Assembly (NCBI RefSeq): GCF_016406305.1
Contig: NZ_CP066369.1
Span: forward strand, 2,312,501-2,376,500
DNA: 64,000 nt
From: Shewanella putrefaciens
Lineage (GTDB): Bacteria > Pseudomonadota > Gammaproteobacteria > Enterobacterales > Shewanellaceae
Reading direction: 5' to 3'
Shown here piece by piece: positions 25,958-34,712 of the stretch (position 1 is its first letter; each line of letters opens with the position of its first letter). The translations under genes were made by a program, and so were the position numbers. Under the pieces are notes generated by a model. It saw only the letters and a program-made list of their open reading frames with translations, was not told where the DNA came from and made no database searches.

Positions 25958-26854
25958 CTAACCGCGAACACGCGGGCTAGTTAATCCCAATATTCCATCA
26001 AGTTGGTAGATAAACACATCTCCCGCTTGTGGTTCTTGGCTCAATGCTAAAGGATCAATGGCGTGTTTGGCGCTGGTCACAATCAGTAAGTCTAGCTTTG
26101 GGCCGCCAAAGGCAATGCTGGTTGGATGCGTGACGGGTAATTTAAGGATAAGGTCAACTTCACCATCGGGGCGATAGCGCACAACTTGGCCACCGCCCCA
26201 CTGCGCGTTCCAGAGATAACCGGCACAATCGACATCGGAGCCATCGGGGAACATATTATTGTTGGTGGTTGCAAATAGGCGTTTATGGCTTAACAGACCG
26301 CTTCGAATATCAAAATCATATTGATAAATTTGATGTTTAGGTGAATCAGCATGGTAAAGCGTTCGCCCATCTGGACTCCAACACAAGCCATTGGAGATTT
26401 CGAGATCGGTTAGACGCTGATGACAATCCCCCTTTTCGTCGATGCAATACAGGGCGGCACATTGCTGCTGATGATCGCGCCTTTCCACCATAGTGCCCGC
26501 CCAAAAGCGCCCTTGCCTATCGATACGACCATCATTGAAACGATTTCCCTCAATCTGAGACTCTGGCTGAGCCAGCCATTTAATCTTTTGATGTTCAATA
26601 TCATAGTGTGCAATGCCTATATCGAAAGCGACGATAAGCATCATTGGATTTGCAGTAAGGCCGAAGGAACCGACACGGTGAGGCATGGGGAGGGTTTCGA
26701 GGGTATGGGTAGGTAAATGAAAACGATAAATGACGGAGGATAAAATGTCGGTCCACCAAATCAATTGGTGTAACTCATCCCATAACACGCCTTCACCAAG
26801 GCGGTTTCCCACAGGAATGGTCATCAACAACTCGCCGACCGTCACCGTTTGCAT
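25958..26854 (-). CDS. SMP-30/gluconolactonase family lactonase (probable L-arabinolactonase)
   Basis: A six-bladed propeller lactonase of about 298 residues. LGEGVLWDELHQLIWWTDI (metal-binding Glu), GNRFNDGRIDRQGRFWAGTM (Asn), GLCWSPDGRTLYHADS (Asp) and PDGSDVDCAGYLWNAQWGGGQVVRYRPDG match the SMP-30 family. L-arabinolactonases of oxidative arabinose pathways belong here. I take the ATG at 26854 because similarity begins soon after it; the frame runs up to 26956 without a better ribosome site. It lies between the large GH43 lipoprotein and araB, on its own behind a terminator. Arabinolactone is the inferred substrate, in line with the SDR and dehydratase in the same locus. Confidence 0.82.
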   Translation of the reverse strand: MQTVTVGELLMTIPVGNRLGEGVLWDELHQLIWWTDILSSVIYRFHLPTHTLETLPMPHRVGSFGLTANPMMLIVAFDIGIAHYDIEHQKIKWLAQPESQIEGNRFNDGRIDRQGRFWAGTMVERRDHQQQCAALYCIDEKGDCHQRLTDLEISNGLCWSPDGRTLYHADSPKHQIYQYDFDIRSGLLSHKRLFATTNNNMFPDGSDVDCAGYLWNAQWGGGQVVRYRPDGEVDLILKLPVTHPTSIAFGGPKLDLLIVTSAKHAIDPLALSQEPQAGDVFIYQLDGILGLTSPRVRG

Positions 26855-27064
26855 GATTGACTCAGAAACCCGCCCATTTATCCCAAAAGCCTTATTCTTA
26901 AACAACCTATGGGATGAAGCAAGGACAAAGTAAAAGATAAATGTATCGCAACTCAATTTGTGGCAACGGTACCAAAGGTCATGTTTTAAAAGCTATTTGG
27001 CGTCGATTCCGTCATCCTTTGGCGCAAAACGCTTGAGTATCGAGTGACAATTGGGCATCAGGCA

Positions 27065-27092
27065 ATAAAAAAGCACCCGAATGGGTGCTTTT
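27065..27092 (-). terminator. Terminator after the GH43 lipoprotein gene
   Basis: On the minus strand AAGCACCC pairs with GGGTGCTT around ATTC and is followed by a T-run. It separates the large GH43 gene from the lactonase gene. Confidence 0.9.
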
Positions 27093-27113
27093 AGTATCGC
27101 CAGCTCATGCGGA

Positions 27114-30100
27114 TTATTGATTAGACTCGCCAAATAAATCAGTTACATCTTGTTCAGTAATCGCTTCGTCGTAGAACTTGATTTCATCGATTGCGCCTTT
27201 GAAAGGCACATCCCACAAGTTCACGCCTACAGCAAACTTAGTCGTTGGCACAGAGAAGATATTCGGGAAGTTAGCCCCGGTAAACTTCAGCTCGCCGTTG
27301 AGATACACCTTCACATCACCGCCATTTACTGTGTACGCGAGGTGTGTCCACTGCGCTTTTGGCATCACAAAATCGGTTTTACCGTCGTACCAAGCCGTGC
27401 CTGACCATAACACAACGCGCTCATAATCATTTTGACCACCCGGTAACACGCTGGTCCAGCTGGAATCCGTCGCATAGCCAAACAGTGCCGTGGTGTATTT
27501 ATTCAGTTGCTCTGGATTGAGCCACATAGATACTGAGTAGGTGTAGTCTTTGATAAGGTTATTTGGCAGCACAATACCAGAGGCACCATCAAAGACCGCC
27601 GCTTTACCTACCGCGCCATCGGCGTAGCTGATATTACCGCCGGCAATGCCAATCTTATCACCCACAACCGTACCCGCACCGAAGTTAGCCGTACTGTCGC
27701 TAAGATTGTCTTCAAAACTGTAGACCGCTACGGGTGATGGCGGCGCCTTAGACTTAACGGTTGCTGTAAAGACTTTCGTCTGTGTCGCTTGACCGAGTTT
27801 TAAGGTTGCCGTTAAGGTCACCACTTTATCTGTATCCTCACGGCCCGGCTGAGTGACTGTGCCACGGGTGTCGATAATCGTTGGCTCGGAAGAGGTCCAC
27901 GAAATCGCCGAGGCATAGGGGCCCGTTATCGGCAGTTCGATATTATCACGCACCGCCGATAAGTCACCTAGATCAAGGATCGCGGTTGCCGAGGATAACA
28001 GTTCACTGTCGGGTAACTTATCGATATCCAGAGCTTTGACTTCTTCGGCACTTAATGCCGCCTCATACACTTTAAGCTCATCGATAAGACCGTTGTATGG
28101 CAGATCCCAGTAGTTCACGCCTAGACCGAAAACGCCCTCTGCACCGGTAAAATAGTTGCTCAGGTTACCGCTGCTGAATTTCTCTACCCCATTAATAAAG
28201 ACTTTTACCAGCCCCTTATTAACCGAGAAAGCCAAGTGCGACCAAGTGTTTTCTGCAATACGTTCCCCTGTCACACCGTCAAACCAGGTTTCAATCACCG
28301 AACTGCCGCTGTTATCGATATTGTGACTCCAGAACATGGTATTGCCGTCCCAGCCCTGTGGCAGCAGGCTTACCCAAGTATTGGAAAACTTGCTACCATC
28401 TTCTGCGGTTTGCTCATTAGCCGCACCGAAGAATGCGGTGGTAAACCCAGTAATGACGGCCGGATTCGCCCAGAAAGACACAGTGTACTCATAACTTGAG
28501 ATAATACCGGATGGCAGTAAAACCCCGTGGGCACCATCTAATGACAATGATTGTCCTTCAAAGCCTGTGGCGTAATCTATGGCATCTGCCGCTTTGAAGA
28601 TACGATCGCCCGTCGGTTGACCTTCGGCAAAGAGTCCTAATGAATCCTTGAGGTTATTCTCGAAGCTGTACTGTGCAATACGGTTATAAGTCTTACGGGC
28701 AAATACGGTAATTTGGAAGGTTTTAGTCACCTTCTTGCCATTGACCACAATAGTCGCAGTTAAGGTCACGACCTTATCGCCCTCGCCCACATTGGGCCGA
28801 ATAATGGTGCCATCGGCGCGGATCACTGACTCATCACTCGATTGCCACGCAATCGTCGCCCCACGGGTGCCTTCGGTCGGTAAGGCGATCATGCCTTCGG
28901 TGGCCTCGGTCGGTAGACTAATGCCATTTGCCGCTGCCGATAAAATCTCATCGGTGGTTTTATCGGTAAGCTTCACGCCCCAAATACTCAGCCCTTCATT
29001 GGAAATGGCACTAAAGGTGGGCATCAGTTTGTTTTGCTCAGGGTCCCACTGCCAAGCGAGCACGCCTTCGAATGTCCCCAAATCATCCAATGTTAAGGTG
29101 ATTTGATTGTCATCACCTTGCTGGTACGTGCCGGTGACATCGCCAGACACACTGCCCTTATTAGTCCAAGTGCGTGATAACTTCACATGGACTGATTTAT
29201 GTGCCGCGGTATTAATATCTTTAGCGTGATTAATAAATTGATAATCACCCGTCACATCGATTTCGTCGACAATATTAGCGCCGTTGATGCTGGCATAACG
29301 TTGCGGTGAGGCGACTAACCAACCATCGCTGTTAAGGAACATTTCATGCACACGCACGCTGTGACCTTCACCCATATCGGGGAAACGCGTATGGAATACC
29401 AAAAAGTATTTACCCGTTTGTGCATCATAAAAAGCTGAGTTATGGCCGGGTGACAGGTAGCCGTGATCATTACCAACATCGCCGGGATAAGCCACAAATT
29501 GGAAACCGCCCATCAGCTTGACGCCATAATCGGCAATATTGCCCGCGGCTGTCGCGCCAATCATATCGAGACCTGCGGCATCGACATAGGGGCCGTTGGG
29601 ATTTTTAGAACGTGAGATACGGATGTTGTAACCGTCTTTTTGAGCAAAGCCACCAAAGGAGGTAAACATATAATAGTATTCAGATTCTGGGCTATAGATG
29701 ACGTAGGAGCCTTCAATCGCACTGTAATTGCCCCCCATGATCTTAGTGCCATAGCCTTGATCCGCGAGCGGTTTGCCCGTCGCCGGATCTAACTGCATCA
29801 CCCAGATCCCGCCAGAATAGGAACCATAGGTCATCCATAGGCCGCCATCTTTATCGTAAAACACGGCTGGATCTATGGCGTTCGGGTCAACAAAACCATT
29901 GTAGTTTTGGCCATTAGCGCCGGGGTTTTCTGCCCCAACATGCCCTGATTTTAAGATCAGCCCTTGGTTAACATAGGGGCCTAAAATATTGTCCGAAGTT
30001 GCGATCCCCAAATAAGAGCGCGATACGCAATCAACCTTATCTGGGCCACCACAAAAATCGTAATAGAAATGGTACTTACCGTCGGCAAGTTTTATCACAT

Positions 30101-30479
30101 CCGGTGCCCATGAGCCGACAAACCCGCCCGTCCATGTCGTTCCTTCAGCAATTTCAGTGGCATAGGTGTTAAACAGCGTGCTTGTGGCAACACCATCCGA
30201 GGCCAGTTGAGTCCAGTTCATTAAATCCGTTGAACTGGCAACGGCAAGGTGGGAGCCGAAAACATAATAAGTGCCATCGGTATCTTTAATGATGGAAGGA
30301 TCATGAACCACTGCATTTTTATAGCTCACCTCACCTGCGACTTTCGGGTCCGCGGATATCACTGGGGCGGGAGGTGTAAAGGTATTTGTGTCGTTAGCAC
30401 TGTAGCTGCTGTCGTCCCCACCACAGGCGGCTAGTGCCATGATCAAGCTTGCTGACACGAATGAGCGTTTAAGCACCAT
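27114..30479 (-). CDS. Large GH43 arabinanase lipoprotein with two Ig-like/LamG modules
   Basis: A 1121-residue exported lipoprotein: the signal ends in a lipobox (ALAAC, Cys19) followed by GG rather than Asp, so outer-membrane anchoring is likely. A GH43 endo-arabinanase domain covers about 50-400 (VVHDPSI with base D60, WAPDVIKL, AIDPAVF, AIEGSYV with the acid Glu, SPGHNSAF), followed by a lipocalin-like extension to about 515. Then two copies of a module follow: an atrophied bacterial Ig-like domain (LSSA...ITW.SS...I...G...P) and a LamG-type jelly roll (about 600-800 and 905-1110). The LamG modules probably bind polysaccharide. The gene stands opposite the TonB receptor gene with operator-like sites between them, which fits surface degradation coupled to uptake. 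Confidence 0.9.
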   Translation of the reverse strand: MVLKRSFVSASLIMALAACGGDDSSYSANDTNTFTPPAPVISADPKVAGEVSYKNAVVHDPSIIKDTDGTYYVFGSHLAVASSTDLMNWTQLASDGVATSTLFNTYATEIAEGTTWTGGFVGSWAPDVIKLADGKYHFYYDFCGGPDKVDCVSRSYLGIATSDNILGPYVNQGLILKSGHVGAENPGANGQNYNGFVDPNAIDPAVFYDKDGGLWMTYGSYSGGIWVMQLDPATGKPLADQGYGTKIMGGNYSAIEGSYVIYSPESEYYYMFTSFGGFAQKDGYNIRISRSKNPNGPYVDAAGLDMIGATAAGNIADYGVKLMGGFQFVAYPGDVGNDHGYLSPGHNSAFYDAQTGKYFLVFHTRFPDMGEGHSVRVHEMFLNSDGWLVASPQRYASINGANIVDEIDVTGDYQFINHAKDINTAAHKSVHVKLSRTWTNKGSVSGDVTGTYQQGDDNQITLTLDDLGTFEGVLAWQWDPEQNKLMPTFSAISNEGLSIWGVKLTDKTTDEILSAAANGISLPTEATEGMIALPTEGTRGATIAWQSSDESVIRADGTIIRPNVGEGDKVVTLTATIVVNGKKVTKTFQITVFARKTYNRIAQYSFENNLKDSLGLFAEGQPTGDRIFKAADAIDYATGFEGQSLSLDGAHGVLLPSGIISSYEYTVSFWANPAVITGFTTAFFGAANEQTAEDGSKFSNTWVSLLPQGWDGNTMFWSHNIDNSGSSVIETWFDGVTGERIAENTWSHLAFSVNKGLVKVFINGVEKFSSGNLSNYFTGAEGVFGLGVNYWDLPYNGLIDELKVYEAALSAEEVKALDIDKLPDSELLSSATAILDLGDLSAVRDNIELPITGPYASAISWTSSEPTIIDTRGTVTQPGREDTDKVVTLTATLKLGQATQTKVFTATVKSKAPPSPVAVYSFEDNLSDSTANFGAGTVVGDKIGIAGGNISYADGAVGKAAVFDGASGIVLPNNLIKDYTYSVSMWLNPEQLNKYTTALFGYATDSSWTSVLPGGQNDYERVVLWSGTAWYDGKTDFVMPKAQWTHLAYTVNGGDVKVYLNGELKFTGANFPNIFSVPTTKFAVGVNLWDVPFKGAIDEIKFYDEAITEQDVTDLFGESNQ

Positions 30480-30533
30480 GAGCGTCGTTCCTTTTATTGT
30501 TGTGTTTGATAGTTAGGGTAATCGTGTATCAAT

Positions 30534-30570
30534 GTATTACTGCATTAATTTAAAAGTAATACAATACTAC
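30534..30570. promoter_or_regulatory. Predicted AraR operators upstream of the GH43 lipoprotein gene
   Basis: GTAATACAATACTAC at 30556-30570 has the TACAATA core. A weaker neighbour GTATTACTGCATTAA sits at 30534-30548, so two sites may lie 22 bp apart, 55-90 bp before the ATG at 30479. Confidence 0.58.
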
Positions 30571-31051
30571 TGTAACACTAAAGTTACATTAACACGCTAG
30601 GCAAAGAAGTAAATATCTTGTGACGGAGATTTATGAGTTTTTACGTGAAGGTCAGCAAAAATGGGGGGATTAAAAACTTCAAACACAGTTGTAACTTCAT
30701 TAACGACACAAAACAAATCTAAACAACCCACTGTTTTAAAAGTGAATAATACTGATTTATTTAACTTAAAACGCATTTTAAAGAAATGTGACACAACCTT
30801 TCCATAACGGCAAACAGTGAGTTGACATAACAATAGTCATACAATATGATTTTAACAGTTTTGATAAGTTATTAACTTCGTCTGCTGGAATGTTACCGGC
30901 ATACCGAAGTGCAAAGTACGCTACAAAATTCTAAATTTTCAGGGACACAGTGGGGATGTCCGTGACTCTGAAGTGGAATAAAAAAAGACCGGGACGTCAG
31001 ATGGTGTCTTAGGCTACCGGGTCAAATAATAAACTACCGGAGATTAACTAG
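30571..31051. other. Intergenic region upstream of the TonB receptor gene
   Basis: This holds the receptor promoter and operator (30822-30850) and a ~195-nt 5' leader. TGTGA at 30787-30791, about 62 bp before the expected start of transcription, could be half of a CRP site, but the second half is poor. A 78-codon minus-strand frame at 30597-30833 overlaps the promoter and looks accidental. Confidence 0.45.
30822..30850 (+). promoter_or_regulatory. Sigma-70 promoter of the TonB receptor gene overlapped by an AraR operator
   Basis: TTGACA (30822-30827), a 17-bp spacer and TATGAT (30845-30850) form a near-consensus promoter. The 15-bp operator GTCATACAATATGAT (30836-30850) ends exactly on the -10 box, so a bound repressor would block RNA polymerase. 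Transcription should start near 30857. Confidence 0.72.
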
Positions 31052-33859
31052 ATGTTTAAACAGACTTATTTGGCAAGTGCTATTTTGCTTGCTCTTGCCA
31101 GTCAAGCGACTTATGCGGCAGATGTTGAAGCCACACAAGAGCGTCAGGTAGAAGAGCCTGCTCAACAAACCGCGCCAAAACCGCAAAATAACAACGAAGA
31201 GATGGAGATCATTCAAGTTCAAGGGATCCGCGGCAGTTTAAATAAAGCAGTAGAACTTAAACGCCAAAATATCCAAGTGGTTGATGCCATCGTTGCCGAA
31301 GATATTGGTAAGTTTCCGGATAATAACCTGGTTGAAGCCCTGCAACGCGTCACTGGCGTTCAGGTGACGGACCGCGCCAGCGGTGAAACCAACACTGTCA
31401 GTATTCGTGGTTTAACGGATGTGACAACCACAGTCAACGGCCGTCAGATCTTCACCTCAACGGGCCGCTCTGTCGCGATTGCCGATATTCCCGCCGCCCT
31501 GTTAGGTAGCGTTGAAGTCTTTAAAACCCGTTCATCGGCGCAAGTGGGTAGTGGCATTGCAGGTCAAATTGATATTCGCACCCATAGACCCTTTGATTTT
31601 GAAGACAGTAAAGTTTCCGTTGCTGCAAAAGGCATTTATTCCGATCAGCCCGATACTATCGACCCTAACTTCAGTGCCCTAGCAAGTGATCGCTGGGATA
31701 CTGGCATTGGTGAAGTCGGCGCCTTAGTTAACGTCTCCTATATTCGCACCAACTATAAAGACGAAACCGTGTCTCCCGGTGCTTCTTTCCCTTACTTTGT
31801 TGAAGATGGCACTCGCATCACTAGCGGTTGGAACGTTGGTTCTGCCCACGGTATTGATACCAGCGCAGGCGCCACCATAGATGGTAAAGAATATCTACTG
31901 GCTCGCGACGCGATGTTTGGTAATGTTCTCGAGGGCGAGCGTGAACGCCCTGCTTTTAATATTTCACTGCAGTGGGCTCCCAATGACACTTCAGAATATA
32001 CCTTTGAAGCCTTCTACAATGGCTATCGCAATGAAAACTTTAACTCTATGTTGTTTAGCTTTGTCGATTCCTCTGCAAACTGGCAGCAAGTCATCGAGGA
32101 TGGTATCGAAGTATACGATGGGACAAACGTCGTTAAATCACGTACTGCCTATAATGCCTACAACTTTACCAGTGGCGATTACACGAAAGCCAGTACTGAT
32201 AGCTATGTGTTTGCCTTAGGGGGTAAATGGGATCTTACCGATGAGTTCCAATTAAAGTCTGAATTTGTTTACCAACAAAGCACCTATGAAAATGAATTTG
32301 CTGCAATGCGCGGCGATACAACGGCTTATGGTGTAGCGATTGATGCCAATGCTGACGATGGTATCCCAAGTTGGACTTATTTAGATAATCCAGATACCGC
32401 TCTGGATGAGTCTGATATGACTAATCCAGATCTATGGCAAACTGCTGATTTCTTTGATAATGGTAGTAAAGACGAAGGGGATTCCTTGTCTTGGACTATG
32501 GATGGCAGTCTGTATGTGGATTACGCTATTTTCACTAAATTGCAATTTGGGGCGCGCTATGAAAAACGCAGTGCGACTAACTTCAGCCGTGCTGTCAGCA
32601 GCGCGAAGAAGATTGCCTATGCGGATTTAGACCCTTCCATGTATATGGTGACATCGGGCTTCTTTGAAGGCCGCGCGAATGTGCCTGATGCGTGGGCGGT
32701 AATCAATGGCTATAACCTACACAAAAACCGCAGTCAGTATGAGGAACTCTGGGGCTTTGATGCCAGACAGCTACAACTCATGAAGACCTTTGATATTTCT
32801 GAACAAGCTTGGGCTGGTTACCTGATGGCCGACTTTGACACTGAAGTCTTCGGTAAGCGTTTAGATGGTCAAATGGGCGTTCGTTACGAAGGCACTAAAG
32901 CGGATATGGACTTCTTTGACAATGATGCCAAAGACGCTAATGACAATGTTTATACCGCCGTTAGCAGCGATACCACAGATACGTCCAAACTGTTGCCGAG
33001 TTTGGTGATGCGGTACTGGCTAACCGATGATTTAGTCGCTCGCTTTGCCTATACCGAGACTATTCGTCAACCCGCCTTTGCTGATTTGAACTCTTTTACC
33101 TATTACGTACCAGACTTATCTAATACGAATTATGGTTCAGCCAGTGGCGGTAACCCTGATTTAGAACCTGTAACCTCGAAAAACTACGACCTAACCCTAG
33201 AATATTATTTTGGTAATGGTAATTCGATTTACGGTACCTACTTCCGCCGCGATATCGAAGGACTGGTATATAACTCTCTATCGACCACGCTCTATGACTA
33301 TGATGGTGATGGGGTTGAAGAAGCCTACATTCTTAACCGCCCCGGTAACACCTCAAACGGTAAGTTGACTGGGGTTGAGTTAGGTGCAGTCTACTTCCCT
33401 GATGGTTTGCCAAGCCTGTTAGACGGTTTAGGCACACAGTTAAGTGCGACTCTGCTAGATTCATCTCAGGATATTCCTGAATATGATTCAGACACGGGAG
33501 AGCAAATTGGTGTGACAACCCGCGATATGTTTGGGGTGTCCGATGAGTCCTACAGCGCAGTGTTAATTTACGATAAAGAGGTTTTCAGCGCGCGTATGTC
33601 TTATACATGGCGTAGCGAGTTCTTAAACTCCTATGATGCGCCTAACTTTGCAATGCCTCGCGGTATTTATCGTAAACCCGAGCAGTCATTGGACTTCCAG
33701 TTAAGCTATAACATCACGGATGACTTAGTATTGAGCTTCGATGCGACCAATCTACTGGATGATGTGTATCAGGAATACTACGAAGACTCAGTACTCTTTA
33801 ACCGTACCAACAGTATTTACACTCGAACCTTTGCACTGGGTGTGCGTTACTCGTTCTAA
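31052..33859 (+). CDS. TonB-dependent receptor, probably for arabino-oligosaccharides
   Basis: A 935-residue outer-membrane transporter. Residues 1-22 are a signal peptide (QATYA). A Gln/Glu/Pro-rich stretch leads to a probable TonB box (MEIIQVQG), then a plug domain (VVDAIVAEDIGKFPDNNLVEALQRVTGVQVTD, VSIRGL, GQIDIRT) and a 22-strand barrel ending in VRYSF with C-terminal Phe. VVDAI.AEDIGKFPD.N is characteristic of the carbohydrate TonB receptors of Shewanella, Xanthomonas and Caulobacter relatives. It has GGAG before the ATG, its own promoter/operator and its own terminator. The substrate is inferred from the locus; arabinan fragments fit best. Confidence 0.92.
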   Translation: MFKQTYLASAILLALASQATYAADVEATQERQVEEPAQQTAPKPQNNNEEMEIIQVQGIRGSLNKAVELKRQNIQVVDAIVAEDIGKFPDNNLVEALQRVTGVQVTDRASGETNTVSIRGLTDVTTTVNGRQIFTSTGRSVAIADIPAALLGSVEVFKTRSSAQVGSGIAGQIDIRTHRPFDFEDSKVSVAAKGIYSDQPDTIDPNFSALASDRWDTGIGEVGALVNVSYIRTNYKDETVSPGASFPYFVEDGTRITSGWNVGSAHGIDTSAGATIDGKEYLLARDAMFGNVLEGERERPAFNISLQWAPNDTSEYTFEAFYNGYRNENFNSMLFSFVDSSANWQQVIEDGIEVYDGTNVVKSRTAYNAYNFTSGDYTKASTDSYVFALGGKWDLTDEFQLKSEFVYQQSTYENEFAAMRGDTTAYGVAIDANADDGIPSWTYLDNPDTALDESDMTNPDLWQTADFFDNGSKDEGDSLSWTMDGSLYVDYAIFTKLQFGARYEKRSATNFSRAVSSAKKIAYADLDPSMYMVTSGFFEGRANVPDAWAVINGYNLHKNRSQYEELWGFDARQLQLMKTFDISEQAWAGYLMADFDTEVFGKRLDGQMGVRYEGTKADMDFFDNDAKDANDNVYTAVSSDTTDTSKLLPSLVMRYWLTDDLVARFAYTETIRQPAFADLNSFTYYVPDLSNTNYGSASGGNPDLEPVTSKNYDLTLEYYFGNGNSIYGTYFRRDIEGLVYNSLSTTLYDYDGDGVEEAYILNRPGNTSNGKLTGVELGAVYFPDGLPSLLDGLGTQLSATLLDSSQDIPEYDSDTGEQIGVTTRDMFGVSDESYSAVLIYDKEVFSARMSYTWRSEFLNSYDAPNFAMPRGIYRKPEQSLDFQLSYNITDDLVLSFDATNLLDDVYQEYYEDSVLFNRTNSIYTRTFALGVRYSF

Positions 33860-33883
33860 TCAAGCACATCCTTTGTTTAAACC

Positions 33884-33914
33884 CAAAAAGCTAATCCTAG
33901 GATTAGCTTTTTTA
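33884..33914 (+). terminator. Terminator of the TonB receptor gene
   Basis: AAAAAGCTAATCC and GGATTAGCTTTTT form a perfect stem with almost no loop (TA at the centre), followed by more T. It marks the right border of the arabinan locus. Confidence 0.9.
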
Positions 33915-34080
33915 CTTTTTTAATAAAATCAGTATATTGTTTTTTTCTTGATTATTTTTACGATAGACACAAAAAAGATTAACCCTTTTTAAAGTGACAT
34001 CCGTTTATAGGAATAGAAACGCGATAATGGGCTGGATTGGCTAGCCCATTGACGAATGATTGGATCGACAAGGAGAACAT

Positions 34081-34632
34081 ATGAAACTGACTCATTTATT
34101 GGCCGCTGCGGCCCTGCCCTTAACCTTTGCCCTATTGTCTTTTAATGCTACCTCCGTGAGCCCACCACACCCTACAGGATTAAATGCGCCGATGATCAGT
34201 GTTGCCAGCTTCAACTCAGCGAACTATGTTCCACAGGAAGTCACTAAAATGTTCCCCGCGCCTAAGCAAGGAATGGTTCAACATATTTTAACTTTACCCA
34301 CCCTAGAGAACGAGGACGATTATCTCGTTGAAATTCAAATTGGTCAGACTCAGTTAGTTGACTGCAATAAGCATGGACTAAGCGGTGAATTAAAAGAGTT
34401 GACCGTAACAGGTTGGGGATATAGCTACTACCAAGTCGATACGGTTTCCCAAGGGCCCAGCACTATGATGGCATGCTTTGAAATGGCGAAGAAGGAAGCC
34501 TTTGTGCGGATCCCGGGTGAGCTGAAAATGCGCTACGACAGCCGTTTACCTAAAGTTTTTTACCTGCCAGAAGGCACAGAATTGCGTTTTAGAACCTGGA
34601 AAGTGGATTCAACCTACCAGTATGCTAAATAA
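34081..34632 (+). CDS. eco: Ecotin, periplasmic serine protease inhibitor
   Basis: A 183-residue ecotin with a signal peptide. Family landmarks are clear: [30 protein letters not shown], the reactive loop STMMAC (M129-M130 at P1/P1'), a disulfide pair C95-C132, and the C-terminal LRFRTWK. Dimeric ecotins inhibit trypsin-, chymotrypsin- and elastase-like proteases in the periplasm. It is about 20 residues longer than the E. coli protein, mainly at the N-terminus of the mature part. The ATG at 34081 has AAGGAGAAC upstream; an in-frame ATG at 34060 lacks this. It appears monocistronic. Confidence 0.93.
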   Translation: MKLTHLLAAAALPLTFALLSFNATSVSPPHPTGLNAPMISVASFNSANYVPQEVTKMFPAPKQGMVQHILTLPTLENEDDYLVEIQIGQTQLVDCNKHGLSGELKELTVTGWGYSYYQVDTVSQGPSTMMACFEMAKKEAFVRIPGELKMRYDSRLPKVFYLPEGTELRFRTWKVDSTYQYAK

Positions 34633-34662
34633 GCTGCTGACGGTTTAGGCTGAGATCAAATA

Positions 34663-34706
34663 CCCTTCGGATCGCCACTGATATTAGACAGCAACGATCC
34701 GAAGGG
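34663..34706. terminator. Long hairpin between ecotin and a convergent gene
   Basis: CCCTTCGGATCG and CGATCCGAAGGG form a perfect 12-bp stem with a 20-nt loop, between the convergent ecotin gene and the 34713-34988 gene. Flanking T-runs are weak, so it may be a bidirectional terminator or an RNA-stabilising stem. Confidence 0.6.
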
Positions 34707-34712
34707 CATCAA

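Noticed and set aside
30787..30802. CRP site upstream of the TonB receptor promoter
   Set aside because: TGTGA is present at a suitable distance, but the second half (CTTTC) does not match TCACA, so I mention it only as a possibility.
30597..30833. 78-codon minus-strand ORF upstream of the TonB receptor gene
   Set aside because: It overlaps the receptor promoter, is dominated by AT-rich codons and has no ribosome site or similarity.
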